A stretch of DNA of 64,000 nt from Arsukibacterium perlucidum DSM 18276 (lineage in GTDB: Bacteria > Pseudomonadota > Gammaproteobacteria > Enterobacterales > Alteromonadaceae). This document shows, in pieces, positions 55,773 to 64,000 of this stretch. The notes beneath the pieces were generated by a model. The model was given only the letters and a program-made list of their open reading frames with translations. It was not told the DNA's origin and did no database searches. The stretch covers positions 1 to 64,000 of the forward strand of contig NZ_KB907711.1 of the NCBI RefSeq assembly GCF_000382165.1, given 5' to 3'. Made by a program: the position numbers and the translations under genes. The first letter of the stretch is position 1, and every line of letters begins with the position of its first letter.

Positions 55773-56522
55773 TTATTCATCTAACTTCCAACGTTGCCGA
55801 ATTTGCGCCAGGGTGCCATTTTGTTGCAAAGTAGCAAATGCCTGGCGGTAGCGCTGGCGCAGTTCGGCGTCGGAATTACGGTTAAAAGCGACACACAACG
55901 GGTGATTCAGCTCAGCCAGCTGAAACACTTTACTTAGTTGGCTGGGATCAAAACCAAGCTGTTGCGCCCGATAGTGTATTGATTTTTCAACACTTATCAG
56001 TATGTCTACCCGGTTTCTATATAACATGTTCAGCGCATATTCCGGGGTAGAGGTACGCAACAGTCGTGGTAGCCCCTGTGCCGTTAAATATTGATCAGGG
56101 TTAGATGCGATGCTAACCGCAATATGGTACTGCCTTAAATCGTTCAGAGTATCCAGCGGGCGCTTGATGTTGTCTTTCAGTGCCCAGAAAAATAATTCTT
56201 CATTATCCAGCTCCGCCACACAATCAAACAATTCAGCACGCTCGGGGTTAAACGACATCGAATAAATAAGCACATTATTATTGGTTTCCGCCTCATAATA
56301 ACTGCGGCCCCATGAATTAACTTCAAACTCCGGCGTATCGCCGGTAACAGCAAACAGCGCCTGCACGACGTCAGTGGCGTAACCACCTAAACTGCCATCA
56401 CTGTTCTGCATCTGATAATAGCTGCGATATTCTGTCACTACTCTGATATTAGTTGCTGCCAGTGGCATACTCATTAGCAAGCTAAGCGATAGCAGCACTG
56501 CCATTATGTTGTTAAAGGACAT
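55773..56522 (-). CDS. Periplasmic solute-binding protein (amino-acid-type)
   Basis: The 249-aa protein has a signal peptide (MAVLLSLSLLMSMPLAA) and the SBP_bac_3 fold (IRVVTEYRSYYQMQNSDGSL, then IYSMSFNPERAELFDCVAEL). No permease or ATPase genes lie next to it, so it may be an orphan receptor or sensor and not part of a transporter. It is related in fold to the sensor domains of the diguanylate cyclase at 39616. Confidence 0.85.
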   Translation of the reverse strand: MSFNNIMAVLLSLSLLMSMPLAATNIRVVTEYRSYYQMQNSDGSLGGYATDVVQALFAVTGDTPEFEVNSWGRSYYEAETNNNVLIYSMSFNPERAELFDCVAELDNEELFFWALKDNIKRPLDTLNDLRQYHIAVSIASNPDQYLTAQGLPRLLRTSTPEYALNMLYRNRVDILISVEKSIHYRAQQLGFDPSQLSKVFQLAELNHPLCVAFNRNSDAELRQRYRQAFATLQQNGTLAQIRQRWKLDE

Positions 56523-56691
56523 ACATTTATCCGTTTGCTAAATACCAGTTATAGCCTAGCTTAATTGTTAAATGAACTCGAGGCTGAAGTTGCTACAACC
56601 CAAAATATAATTGGCCGCGACCATGCCCCCTCTGGCAAATGGCGTTGTAACTGATATGCTAACCCGCATTATTCATAAGCAGGAAAACCTC

Positions 56692-57657
56692 ATGTTACTG
56701 GCAGTGTTAGCACTACTTTCTGGTTTAGCATTACTGGTCTGGAGTGCCGATCGTTTTGTTGATGGCGCCGCGGCGGCAGCGCGTTTTGGTGGCATGCCAC
56801 CACTGCTTATAGGCATGTTGGTAGTTGGCTTTGGTACCTCGGCGCCGGAAATGGTGGTGTCCGCCATGGCTGCCGCAGACGGTAACCCTGCCCTGGCACT
56901 GGGAAATGCTTATGGCTCTAACATTACCAATATTGCGCTGATTATCGGCTTAGTTGCTCTTATTAGCCCGATTAATGTCCACTCGCAGGTCATTAAAAAG
57001 GAACTACCCCTACTGCTGGCGATTACCCTGTTTGCCGGCTGGCAGCTGTTTGACCATCAATTAAGCCGGCTTGATGCCTGGTGTTTGCTGGGCGTATTTG
57101 CTCTCGTCATGGCCTGGTCTGTGTGGCAGGGTATGCGCAACCCACAGGATGCAATGGCAGCCGATGTTGACACTGAGCTAAGCGCAAACAGCATGACCTT
57201 AAAACAAGCGCTGTTCTGGCTGGTGCTGGGTTTAGTACTGTTAATTATTGCCTCCCGCTTTCTGGTCTATGGTGCGGTGTATATCGCGCAGGGCTTGGGG
57301 GTAAGTGACTTAGTGATTGGCTTAACAGTAGTAGCTATTGGTACCTCTTTGCCAGAGCTCGCCTCATCATTAATGGCGATTAAAAAGGGCGAGCACGACA
57401 TTGCGCTGGGTAACATTATTGGTTCTAACCTGTTTAACACCCTGGCTGTGGTGGGTATCGCTGCAGCAATTGAGCCGATGGCGGTCGATGCAGTGGTGCT
57501 GAGCCGCGACTGGACCTTAATGTTTGGTTTAACCGTTGCATTGTTAGTGCTGGGTATTGGCATTAAAAAAGCGGGCCGGATAAACCGGCTGGAAGGTGCC
57601 CTTTTACTGACGGTATTTTTTGGCTATACCGGCTATTTAATCAGCAGCGCCTTCTGA
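56692..57657 (+). CDS. Calcium/sodium antiporter homologue (YrbG type)
   Basis: The 321-aa membrane protein has two inverted halves, each with the ion-binding motif: VVGFGTSAPEMVVSAMAAAD with GNAYGSNITNIALIIG, and VAIGTSLPELASSLMAIKKG with GNIIGSNLFNTLAVVG. About ten membrane helices are predicted. It exchanges cations across the inner membrane. The start at 56692 follows AGGAAAA at 8 bases; a longer frame upstream lacks support. Confidence 0.93.
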   Translation: MLLAVLALLSGLALLVWSADRFVDGAAAAARFGGMPPLLIGMLVVGFGTSAPEMVVSAMAAADGNPALALGNAYGSNITNIALIIGLVALISPINVHSQVIKKELPLLLAITLFAGWQLFDHQLSRLDAWCLLGVFALVMAWSVWQGMRNPQDAMAADVDTELSANSMTLKQALFWLVLGLVLLIIASRFLVYGAVYIAQGLGVSDLVIGLTVVAIGTSLPELASSLMAIKKGEHDIALGNIIGSNLFNTLAVVGIAAAIEPMAVDAVVLSRDWTLMFGLTVALLVLGIGIKKAGRINRLEGALLLTVFFGYTGYLISSAF

Positions 57658-57831
57658 TTTAAGCCACTTCAAACGCTGTGCGGCTTTTGCTTTGCTTATG
57701 CAATGCATTAGTCGCACAGAAAACTCTGCTTACAGTTTTTTGCAAACCTTGCTGTCCTGCTGTGCTATTACTTAAACCCTGTTAATAAAAAGCGTCAATA
57801 AAAAAATCCTGCTAAAAACCAAGGGACACTT

Positions 57832-60800
57832 ATGTTTAAAACTAACAAACTGGCACTGTTGTGCTGCATCAGCATGGGGCTTAGTGCTTACACTATTCAG
57901 GCCAGCAGCGCTGGCGGCCAGACCCGCTTATTACAGCAACCTGATATTTCCGCTAATCATCTGGCTTTTGTTTATGGCGGTGATATCTGGTTAACCGATC
58001 GTAATGGCCAGAACCCACGCCAGCTTACCAGCCACCCGGCCAGTGAGTTTGCCCCAAAGTTCTCGCCCGACGGCAACTGGCTGGCCTTCTCTGCCAGCTA
58101 CGATAACAATACCGATGTTTATGTTATGCCGGCAACGGGCGGCCCGGCCACCCGGCTGACCTTTCACCCTGGTGCCGATACTGTTAATGGCTGGAGCCCG
58201 GATGGCAAAAGCGTGCTGTTTGCCTCAAACCGGGAAATTGCCAACAGCCGCAGTAATCAGCTTTATAAAGTAAGTGTTGATGGTGGTTACCCCAGCAAGC
58301 TGATGGAAGCCGTTGCCTTTGAAGGCGAGCTATCAGATGATGGCAAAAAACTGGCATATCGCCCCAATAATATGGCGTACAGTGGCGCCAGTGGCTGGCG
58401 TTTACACCGCGGCGGCAGCACGCCGCCGGTCTGGATTATCGACCTGGAAAAACAGCAGCTGGAGAAAATCCCCCACCCTAATGCCAATGAATTTAACCCG
58501 TTCTGGCTCGGCGATACGGTGTATTTTTTATCCGACCGGGATAACACTGCAGTAAACCTGTTTCAATATCGCGATAAACAAGTTACTCAGCTGACGACCA
58601 GCAAAGACTGGGACCTGCGCAGCGCCGCCGGCCATGGCAACAGCATAGTGTATGAAGCCGGCGGCTTTTTACATCAGTTTGATGTTAACAGTGGCCAGAG
58701 CCAGCCAATTACCATTAATATCACTACTCAGTCGGCCCAGAAACGGCCGCAGTGGAAAGATGCCAGTAAAACCTTAACCAGCGCCAGGTTGTCTGCTACC
58801 GGCCAGCGGGTGGTGGTAAGTGCCAGGGGTGATATTTTCACCGTGCCGGTAAAAGATGGCAGCAGCCGCAACCTGACCCAAAGCAGCGGCGTGCGTGAAT
58901 TTGACGGTTTATGGAGCCCGGATGGCAGCAAAGTGGCTTATATTTCTGATGCCGGCAATAAGCACCAGTTAGTATTAGAAAATCAGGACGGTTTAAGCAA
59001 ACCTGAAGTGTTTGCATTATCTGACAGCGGCTATTTTAATCTGCTCAGTTTCTCGCCTGATGGTAACCTGATTGTCTATCACGACAATCATTTAAACCTG
59101 TATGCGTTTAACCTGAAAACCAAGCTCAGCCAGCAGCTTGATACCTCATTACGGCGGACCAATTTTAACGTTTCATTTTCGCCAGACAGCCGTTATCTGG
59201 CTTACACCGTATCGGGCGAAAACTATTTCAGCCAAATCAAATTGTTCGATTTTCAAAGTAATAAAACCAGCCAGATCACCGACGGTATGAGTGAAGCTGA
59301 CAATCCGGTATTCACCCAGGATTACTTATACTTTACCGCATCAGTTAATACCGGCCCGTCGCAGGTAGGCCTCGATTTATCCACCCGCGAACGCCCGGTG
59401 CGCAAAGCCATATATGCTTATGTGCTGGCCAGTGATGGTAAATCACCGTTGCTACCGAAAACCGGCGATGAACCGAAAAAACCAGCGCCGGCTAAAGATG
59501 ACAAGAAAGATGATAAAAAAGGCAAAGATGACGATAAACCGGCAGTAAAACCGGTAAAGCTTGATCTTAATGGCCTGCAGGATCGGATAGTGGCGATTCC
59601 GGTGGCTGAGCGCAACTACGATAATTTAACAGTGGCCGACGATGGTGCGCTGTTTTATCTGGAGCGGACTCAGCCGGGTAGCAGCAACGAACTGCCGGGC
59701 ACTGATGGTCGCAATAGCGCCACCCTGTACCGCTTCGATTTTACAGAGAAAAAAGCCGAAAGCGTTAAGCAGGATCTTGCCAGCTACAACTTAAGCAGTG
59801 ATGGCAAAAAGATCTTAATGATCAGCATGCCAAATAAACTGGAAGTCGGTGATGCCAAAGCCAAACCGGAAGCGAAACCGGTAGCACTGGCCGAAGTACG
59901 CAGCTTTGTTGACCCGGCCAAAGAATGGCAGCAGATTTTTGATGATGCCTGGCGCATGCAGCAAGAGTATTTTTACGATGCCAATATGCATGGCATTAAC
60001 TGGCAGGCTATTTATGATAAATATCAGCCAATGCTGGCTCACGTGCAGCGCCGGGAAGATTTAAACGACGTACTGGTGCAAATGATTGCTGAACTGCAGG
60101 TTGGCCACAACCGGATTGGTGGTGGCGATGTGCATCAGGAAGGCAGCAGTAAAGTCGGTTTGTTAGGTGCTGATTTTGCCATCAGTAATGGCAAATATCA
60201 GTTTAAAACAGTGTACCAGGGCGATCGCTGGAGCCCGTTCTTAAAAGCACCGCTTAATGTGCCCGGCGCCAGTGCCGAAGCCGGCGACTACTTACTGGCG
60301 GTTAATGGCCGCGAGCTAAGCGCCAGCGACAATGTATTTGCGCTATTGGATAACACCCAGGGTAAGCAGACAGTACTGACGATTGCCGATGATGCCCGCG
60401 GCAAAAACCGCCGCAATATTACCGTAGAGCCGGTAGCCAGTGAAAATCAGCTGCGCTTATGGCATTGGGTAGAGCACAACCGCAAACTGGTCGCAGCTAA
60501 AACCGATGGCAAGGTTGCCTATGTGTACCTGCCGAATACCGCCGATGGTGGCTTTTACTTCTTTAACCGGATGTTCTTTGCCCAGACCGATAAACCGGCG
60601 GTTATTCTTGATGAGCGCAAAAACGGTGGTGGCCAGGCAGCGAATTACATCACCGAAATTCTGGCCCGGCCGTTTTTATCCGGCTGGAAAGACCGCGATG
60701 GCCTGATTTTCACCACGCCGGGTGCCGGCATTTACGGCCCGAAAACCATGCTGATTGATCAGGACGCCGGTTCAGGCGGTGACTTCCTGCCCTGGTCATT

Positions 60801-61119
60801 TAAACGCCTTGGCTTAGGTAAAACCATCGGCACCCGCACCTGGGGTGGCTTAATTGGTATTGCTACCAACCCGCCAATGATTGATGGTGGTTTTCACGTA
60901 GTACCGTTCTTCCGCTTCTATACCCCGGATGGCGAATGGCGGGTAGAGAACGAAGGCGTAGCACCGGATATTGAAGTGGAACTGGACCCGATAGCGGTTA
61001 ATAAAGGCATCGATGTCCAGCTGCAGCGCGCCATAGAGCACACCCTAAGCGAGCTGAAAGCCAACCCGCCGGCTGATCACAGCACCGCACCGGCGATGCC
61101 GACTAAGCTCGGTTTGTAA
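57832..61119 (+). CDS. Tricorn-like S41 family protease
   Basis: The 1095-aa exported protein has a signal peptide (KLALLCCISMGLSAYTIQA). Two beta-propeller regions with repeated FSPDGNWLAFS-type units follow, then a K/D-rich linker near residues 545-580. After these come a PDZ-like domain and an S41 tail-specific protease domain (VLDERKNGGGQAAN-like; catalytic serine in DAGSGGDFLPW near residue 981; H759 in LQVGHNRI). It degrades oligopeptides in the periplasm or outside. The start follows AAGGGACACTT. The gene stands alone with its own terminator. Confidence 0.93.
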   Translation: MFKTNKLALLCCISMGLSAYTIQASSAGGQTRLLQQPDISANHLAFVYGGDIWLTDRNGQNPRQLTSHPASEFAPKFSPDGNWLAFSASYDNNTDVYVMPATGGPATRLTFHPGADTVNGWSPDGKSVLFASNREIANSRSNQLYKVSVDGGYPSKLMEAVAFEGELSDDGKKLAYRPNNMAYSGASGWRLHRGGSTPPVWIIDLEKQQLEKIPHPNANEFNPFWLGDTVYFLSDRDNTAVNLFQYRDKQVTQLTTSKDWDLRSAAGHGNSIVYEAGGFLHQFDVNSGQSQPITINITTQSAQKRPQWKDASKTLTSARLSATGQRVVVSARGDIFTVPVKDGSSRNLTQSSGVREFDGLWSPDGSKVAYISDAGNKHQLVLENQDGLSKPEVFALSDSGYFNLLSFSPDGNLIVYHDNHLNLYAFNLKTKLSQQLDTSLRRTNFNVSFSPDSRYLAYTVSGENYFSQIKLFDFQSNKTSQITDGMSEADNPVFTQDYLYFTASVNTGPSQVGLDLSTRERPVRKAIYAYVLASDGKSPLLPKTGDEPKKPAPAKDDKKDDKKGKDDDKPAVKPVKLDLNGLQDRIVAIPVAERNYDNLTVADDGALFYLERTQPGSSNELPGTDGRNSATLYRFDFTEKKAESVKQDLASYNLSSDGKKILMISMPNKLEVGDAKAKPEAKPVALAEVRSFVDPAKEWQQIFDDAWRMQQEYFYDANMHGINWQAIYDKYQPMLAHVQRREDLNDVLVQMIAELQVGHNRIGGGDVHQEGSSKVGLLGADFAISNGKYQFKTVYQGDRWSPFLKAPLNVPGASAEAGDYLLAVNGRELSASDNVFALLDNTQGKQTVLTIADDARGKNRRNITVEPVASENQLRLWHWVEHNRKLVAAKTDGKVAYVYLPNTADGGFYFFNRMFFAQTDKPAVILDERKNGGGQAANYITEILARPFLSGWKDRDGLIFTTPGAGIYGPKTMLIDQDAGSGGDFLPWSFKRLGLGKTIGTRTWGGLIGIATNPPMIDGGFHVVPFFRFYTPDGEWRVENEGVAPDIEVELDPIAVNKGIDVQLQRAIEHTLSELKANPPADHSTAPAMPTKLGL

Positions 61120-61135
61120 TTTTCAGCCTTAAACA

Positions 61136-61160
61136 CCGCTGCGTTGCAGCGGTTTTTTTT
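61136..61160 (+). terminator. Terminator after the tricorn-like gene
   Basis: CCGCTGC-GTT-GCAGCGG followed by TTTTTTTT is a 7-bp G/C-rich hairpin with a full T tract, 17 bases after the stop codon. Confidence 0.92.
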
Positions 61161-61332
61161 GCTGACAACAACATGGAATGCGTGCTTTGATTCGAGAAGA
61201 GCCAGCGTAATCATTTAAGGTTATGTAAATAAAATTTAAAAAAGGTTGCAAATAGCTTTCACTAACTGATTGACCGGAAGATCAACAATTTATACACTCC
61301 GCTTCGACCTATTCTACCTACAAGGATGTTAA

Positions 61333-64000
61333 ATGCGTATCGTCATTGCGCTCGCCTTACTGACCTGTTTTAGCTGCGCCACATACGCCTCCAGCAAGGT
61401 TGTGCTTAGAGACAATAAGATCATCCTACCTAATGGTAATGTTTTACCCTTTGAAGCAGATTCGGATAAGCTTGTTGTGTCTAGCCAGCAATACGGCGAT
61501 ATGATCAATGTACAACACATGCAGAAAGGGCAACAACGAGTGATTGTTGAACTTCATAATGCCCCGCTTGTTCCGCATCTCAAGACGTTTAAACACACTA
61601 TCAGCTCGCTTTCTCAGGCCAACATGTCATCGAGCTTCAGACAGCAGCAGATTGTGGTTGAATCAAGCCGATACACAAGAAAATTGGTTGAAGAGCAGCA
61701 TTCCGCATGGTCAGCAATTCGTAATGTTGCCAATTCAGCCAAAGTGCATAAAAAACATAGTAAATTGCTGAACGCACTGATCATAGATATCGATGCACAA
61801 CACATTGATAAATTGCGTCAGATACCAGAAGTAAAACGTGTTTCAGCACAAAAAATAGTATACAAATCGCTCACTGAAAGTGTGGCGATGGTCAACGCCC
61901 CCGCTGTCTGGTCATTACGGGACAAGAATTCACTCAGTGTGACAGGTCATGGTATCAACGTAGCGGTATTAGACACTGGAATTGATTATACACATCCAGC
62001 CTTGGGGGGCTGTTTTGGCGCAGGGTGTAAAGTCGTTGCTGGTTACGACTTTCACAATCAGGATAATGATCCTATGGACGGCGACGGCCATGGCACACAC
62101 GTTGCAGGGATCATTGCGGCACAGACAGACAACTATAGCGGTGTCGCTCCAAACGTTAATCTGCATGCTTATAAAGTGTTGTCCGATGATGGTTCAGGAT
62201 TCGATACGACAATTATTGCTGCGTTAGAATATGCTTTAGATCCGGATGGCGATCCAAACACAGACGATGCTATTGATGTAATCAACATGAGTCTGGGTGG
62301 CACGGGGGACGCCAATGATCCACTAAGCCGAGCGACCAATGCCGCGGTAGCAGCAGGCATTATTGTTGTTGTTGCGGCAGGAAATAACGCCGGCTTTGGC
62401 GATATCGCTACCAGCTCACCTGCATCGGCCGCAGATGCCATTACCGTAGCATCTACCACCAAATCTGATGATTTGTCTTACTTCAGTTCGAAAGGTGAAT
62501 CTGCTCGCGGCGCGGCCCTAAAGCCAGATATTTCTGCACCAGGCAGCAATATTGTAGCGCCCTATCTTAATCACAACACCTCATCACTGGACGGCACCAG
62601 TATGGCCAGCCCCCATGTTGCAGGAGCGGCAGCCTTATTAAAACAGTTGTATCCAACTGCCAGCGTCGCCGACGTCCGCGGTATGCTAATGGCAGGCAGT
62701 GTTGATCTGGGGTTATTACCTTATGAACAGGGCGCAGGCCGGCTTGACATTGAAGCTGCGAGCCAGGCAACAATGTATAGTAAGGATGGCATCCTTGCTT
62801 TTGGGCAAATTGATACTCAAGCACAACATTGGCAGAGCACACTGCCTTTAACGCTTTACAACATCAGCAGTCAGGATCAGCCGATCAGCCTGGAATTAAG
62901 CGATAACTTTGCCGCCACCATGCCGCAAAATGTGACAATAAGCTGGCCAGACAACGATTATATTATCCCGGCCAATGGCTCATTGATTATTAATATCACC
63001 TTGGATGCAACGGATCCACAATCTGTTGTCTACCCTGAGAATGGCGCTTTCGTATTTACTGAGCGATTAATTGTACGGTCAATGCAACACGCCCTGACAG
63101 TACCCGTTACATTAGAAAACGCAATGGAAATGACTCTGCATATGGATGAAGCTGCCGGCGGATACTTATGGCTATATTCAGATGACTTTAGTTTTAATCG
63201 GAATTTTCAGCTAACTGCCAATACCCGACGCACAATAAAAGTACCGCAAAGCATGCTCACTGCGGTGCTAAATTATGATTGGCTTGAGCAGACAAAGTTT
63301 CCAGCTTTTGCCTTGCCGGAAAATACTACCGTATTTGCTTTTGACATCAGAAAAATTGACCCGGCATTCGATACAGATGTAAGTTTTACCCTTAATGCAA
63401 TTGATACGTTTATAGGGTTTGACAAGCTATTGGATGCAAACGGTTTGGAATTAGGTTCTGATGACCTTAATCTGTCAAACAGTACCGATGGCAACGTTTA
63501 TTTCGGGGATATTGGCAGTTATGGCTTTTTCTCATTTGGGTTTCCAAAAGTATACATCGGCTTCTCTAGCCAAAGCGAAATTACCCATGCAGACTACTCA
63601 ACCTATGGTTTCCTGCCAAACCATGCAGAACGCGAAGACCAATTACGGGTGCTGAGTATTCAAAAAAATATAGACAGCTTCTCACCTGGTTTACATAGTA
63701 TTACCGCCAGCTTAGACGCATTACGTAATATAGAAGTATTGCTCCCAGACTATGAAGTGGAGGGTAATCAGTCTGTTTATTATTACAACATTAACAGCGG
63801 TGGCGGCGGAATTATTGATATCAAAGAATCGGAAGCATCCGCCGTAATGGTATCAGTAATCCCCGAGCTTGCCATCCACAACCGCTTCAGTGTTGGGTTA
63901 GCTGAACCAAAAGAAGTATGGCACGATAATCTGATAACATCCCCATTGTTAAGGCCGACCGAGGGTTCGGGCATATCAGCAGATAGCCGCATGCTTAACT
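61333..64000 (+). CDS. Subtilisin-like S8 serine protease (runs off the right edge)
   Basis: The frame from the ATG at 61333 (AAGGA at 6 bases) stays open for at least 889 codons to the window end. It has a signal peptide (RIVIALALLTCFSCATYA), an I9-type propeptide, and a peptidase S8 domain. The catalytic residues are D214 in AVLDTGIDYTHPAL, H253 in DGDGHGTHVAGI and S423 in LDGTSMASPHVAGA. A long beta-rich C-terminal part of unknown function follows. Absence of a stop codon means the true length is unknown. It is a secreted or surface protease. Confidence 0.92.
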   Translation, partial: MRIVIALALLTCFSCATYASSKVVLRDNKIILPNGNVLPFEADSDKLVVSSQQYGDMINVQHMQKGQQRVIVELHNAPLVPHLKTFKHTISSLSQANMSSSFRQQQIVVESSRYTRKLVEEQHSAWSAIRNVANSAKVHKKHSKLLNALIIDIDAQHIDKLRQIPEVKRVSAQKIVYKSLTESVAMVNAPAVWSLRDKNSLSVTGHGINVAVLDTGIDYTHPALGGCFGAGCKVVAGYDFHNQDNDPMDGDGHGTHVAGIIAAQTDNYSGVAPNVNLHAYKVLSDDGSGFDTTIIAALEYALDPDGDPNTDDAIDVINMSLGGTGDANDPLSRATNAAVAAGIIVVVAAGNNAGFGDIATSSPASAADAITVASTTKSDDLSYFSSKGESARGAALKPDISAPGSNIVAPYLNHNTSSLDGTSMASPHVAGAAALLKQLYPTASVADVRGMLMAGSVDLGLLPYEQGAGRLDIEAASQATMYSKDGILAFGQIDTQAQHWQSTLPLTLYNISSQDQPISLELSDNFAATMPQNVTISWPDNDYIIPANGSLIINITLDATDPQSVVYPENGAFVFTERLIVRSMQHALTVPVTLENAMEMTLHMDEAAGGYLWLYSDDFSFNRNFQLTANTRRTIKVPQSMLTAVLNYDWLEQTKFPAFALPENTTVFAFDIRKIDPAFDTDVSFTLNAIDTFIGFDKLLDANGLELGSDDLNLSNSTDGNVYFGDIGSYGFFSFGFPKVYIGFSSQSEITHADYSTYGFLPNHAEREDQLRVLSIQKNIDSFSPGLHSITASLDALRNIEVLLPDYEVEGNQSVYYYNINSGGGGIIDIKESEASAVMVSVIPELAIHNRFSVGLAEPKEVWHDNLITSPLLRPTEGSGISADSRMLN

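Noticed and set aside
1-64000. A CRISPR array
   Set aside because: No regularly spaced repeats of 25-40 bases with unique spacers were seen; the repeats present are paired borders or palindromes.

Overview
The window looks like a chromosomal segment of a marine or freshwater gammaproteobacterium of the Alteromonadales type (Rheinheimera, Alishewanella or Arsukibacterium would fit). This rests on the conserved blocks nadA-tRNA-Lys-cpoB-pal-tolBARQ-ybgC and ruvBAC-yebC-aspS, cmoAB, purMN, fadE, and the secreted-protein repertoire (ExeM-type nuclease, PEP-CTERM protein, tricorn-like and subtilisin-like proteases). The genus is an inference; no rRNA is present.

Bases 1-27,000 are accessory DNA stacked at the 3' end of a tRNA-Ser(GGA) gene (27002-27091, minus strand). 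A copy of the tRNA 3' end recurs at 10917-10935 (19 bp exact) and 821-836 (16 bp exact), which divides the region into two tandem islands. The outer island (about 837-10916) holds a type I restriction-modification (RM) operon. A Doc-type Fic protein, a DNA-binding protein and a 26-codon micro-ORF sit inside that operon. A hicA-hicB-secB-like toxin-antitoxin-chaperone module follows it. This island has no integrase. Left of it is the end of an IS256-family element that interrupts a small gene.

The inner island (10917-27018) looks like an integrative mobilizable element (IME). It has a tyrosine integrase beside the tRNA, candidate integrase arm sites at both ends, a MobV (Mob/Pre) relaxase and a hairpin that closely resembles MobV origins of transfer. 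Its cargo is a second type I RM operon (hsdM-hsdS-DUF4145-hsdR), a large helicase with a probable C-terminal nuclease domain flanked by long inverted repeats, and a DUF3987 gene. The relaxase, oriT candidate and paired att sites make it a mobile defence island.

From 27.1 kb on the window is core chromosome. The minus strand carries nadA, two tRNA-Lys genes, the Tol-Pal envelope operon, a gap with a candidate small RNA and a tandem dispersed repeat, the RuvABC resolvasome with yebC and aspS, and a large periplasmic-sensor diguanylate cyclase. The plus strand then carries cmoA-cmoB (tRNA wobble uridine modification), a LysR regulator, purM-purN, a DUF3108 protein and fadE with a FadR-like operator.

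From 51 to 64 kb come a cohesin-like PEP-CTERM protein beside a dockerin-bearing extracellular nuclease, ppnP, a broken ABC transporter, a DksA-like zinc-finger protein, a solute-binding protein, a Ca/Na antiporter homologue, a tricorn-like S41 protease and an S8 subtilase that runs off the right edge.

The strongest second-look items are the IME with its inferred oriT, the HicAB-SecB-like module, the helicase-nuclease flanked by inverted repeats, the micro-ORF in the RM operon, and the cohesin/dockerin gene pair.
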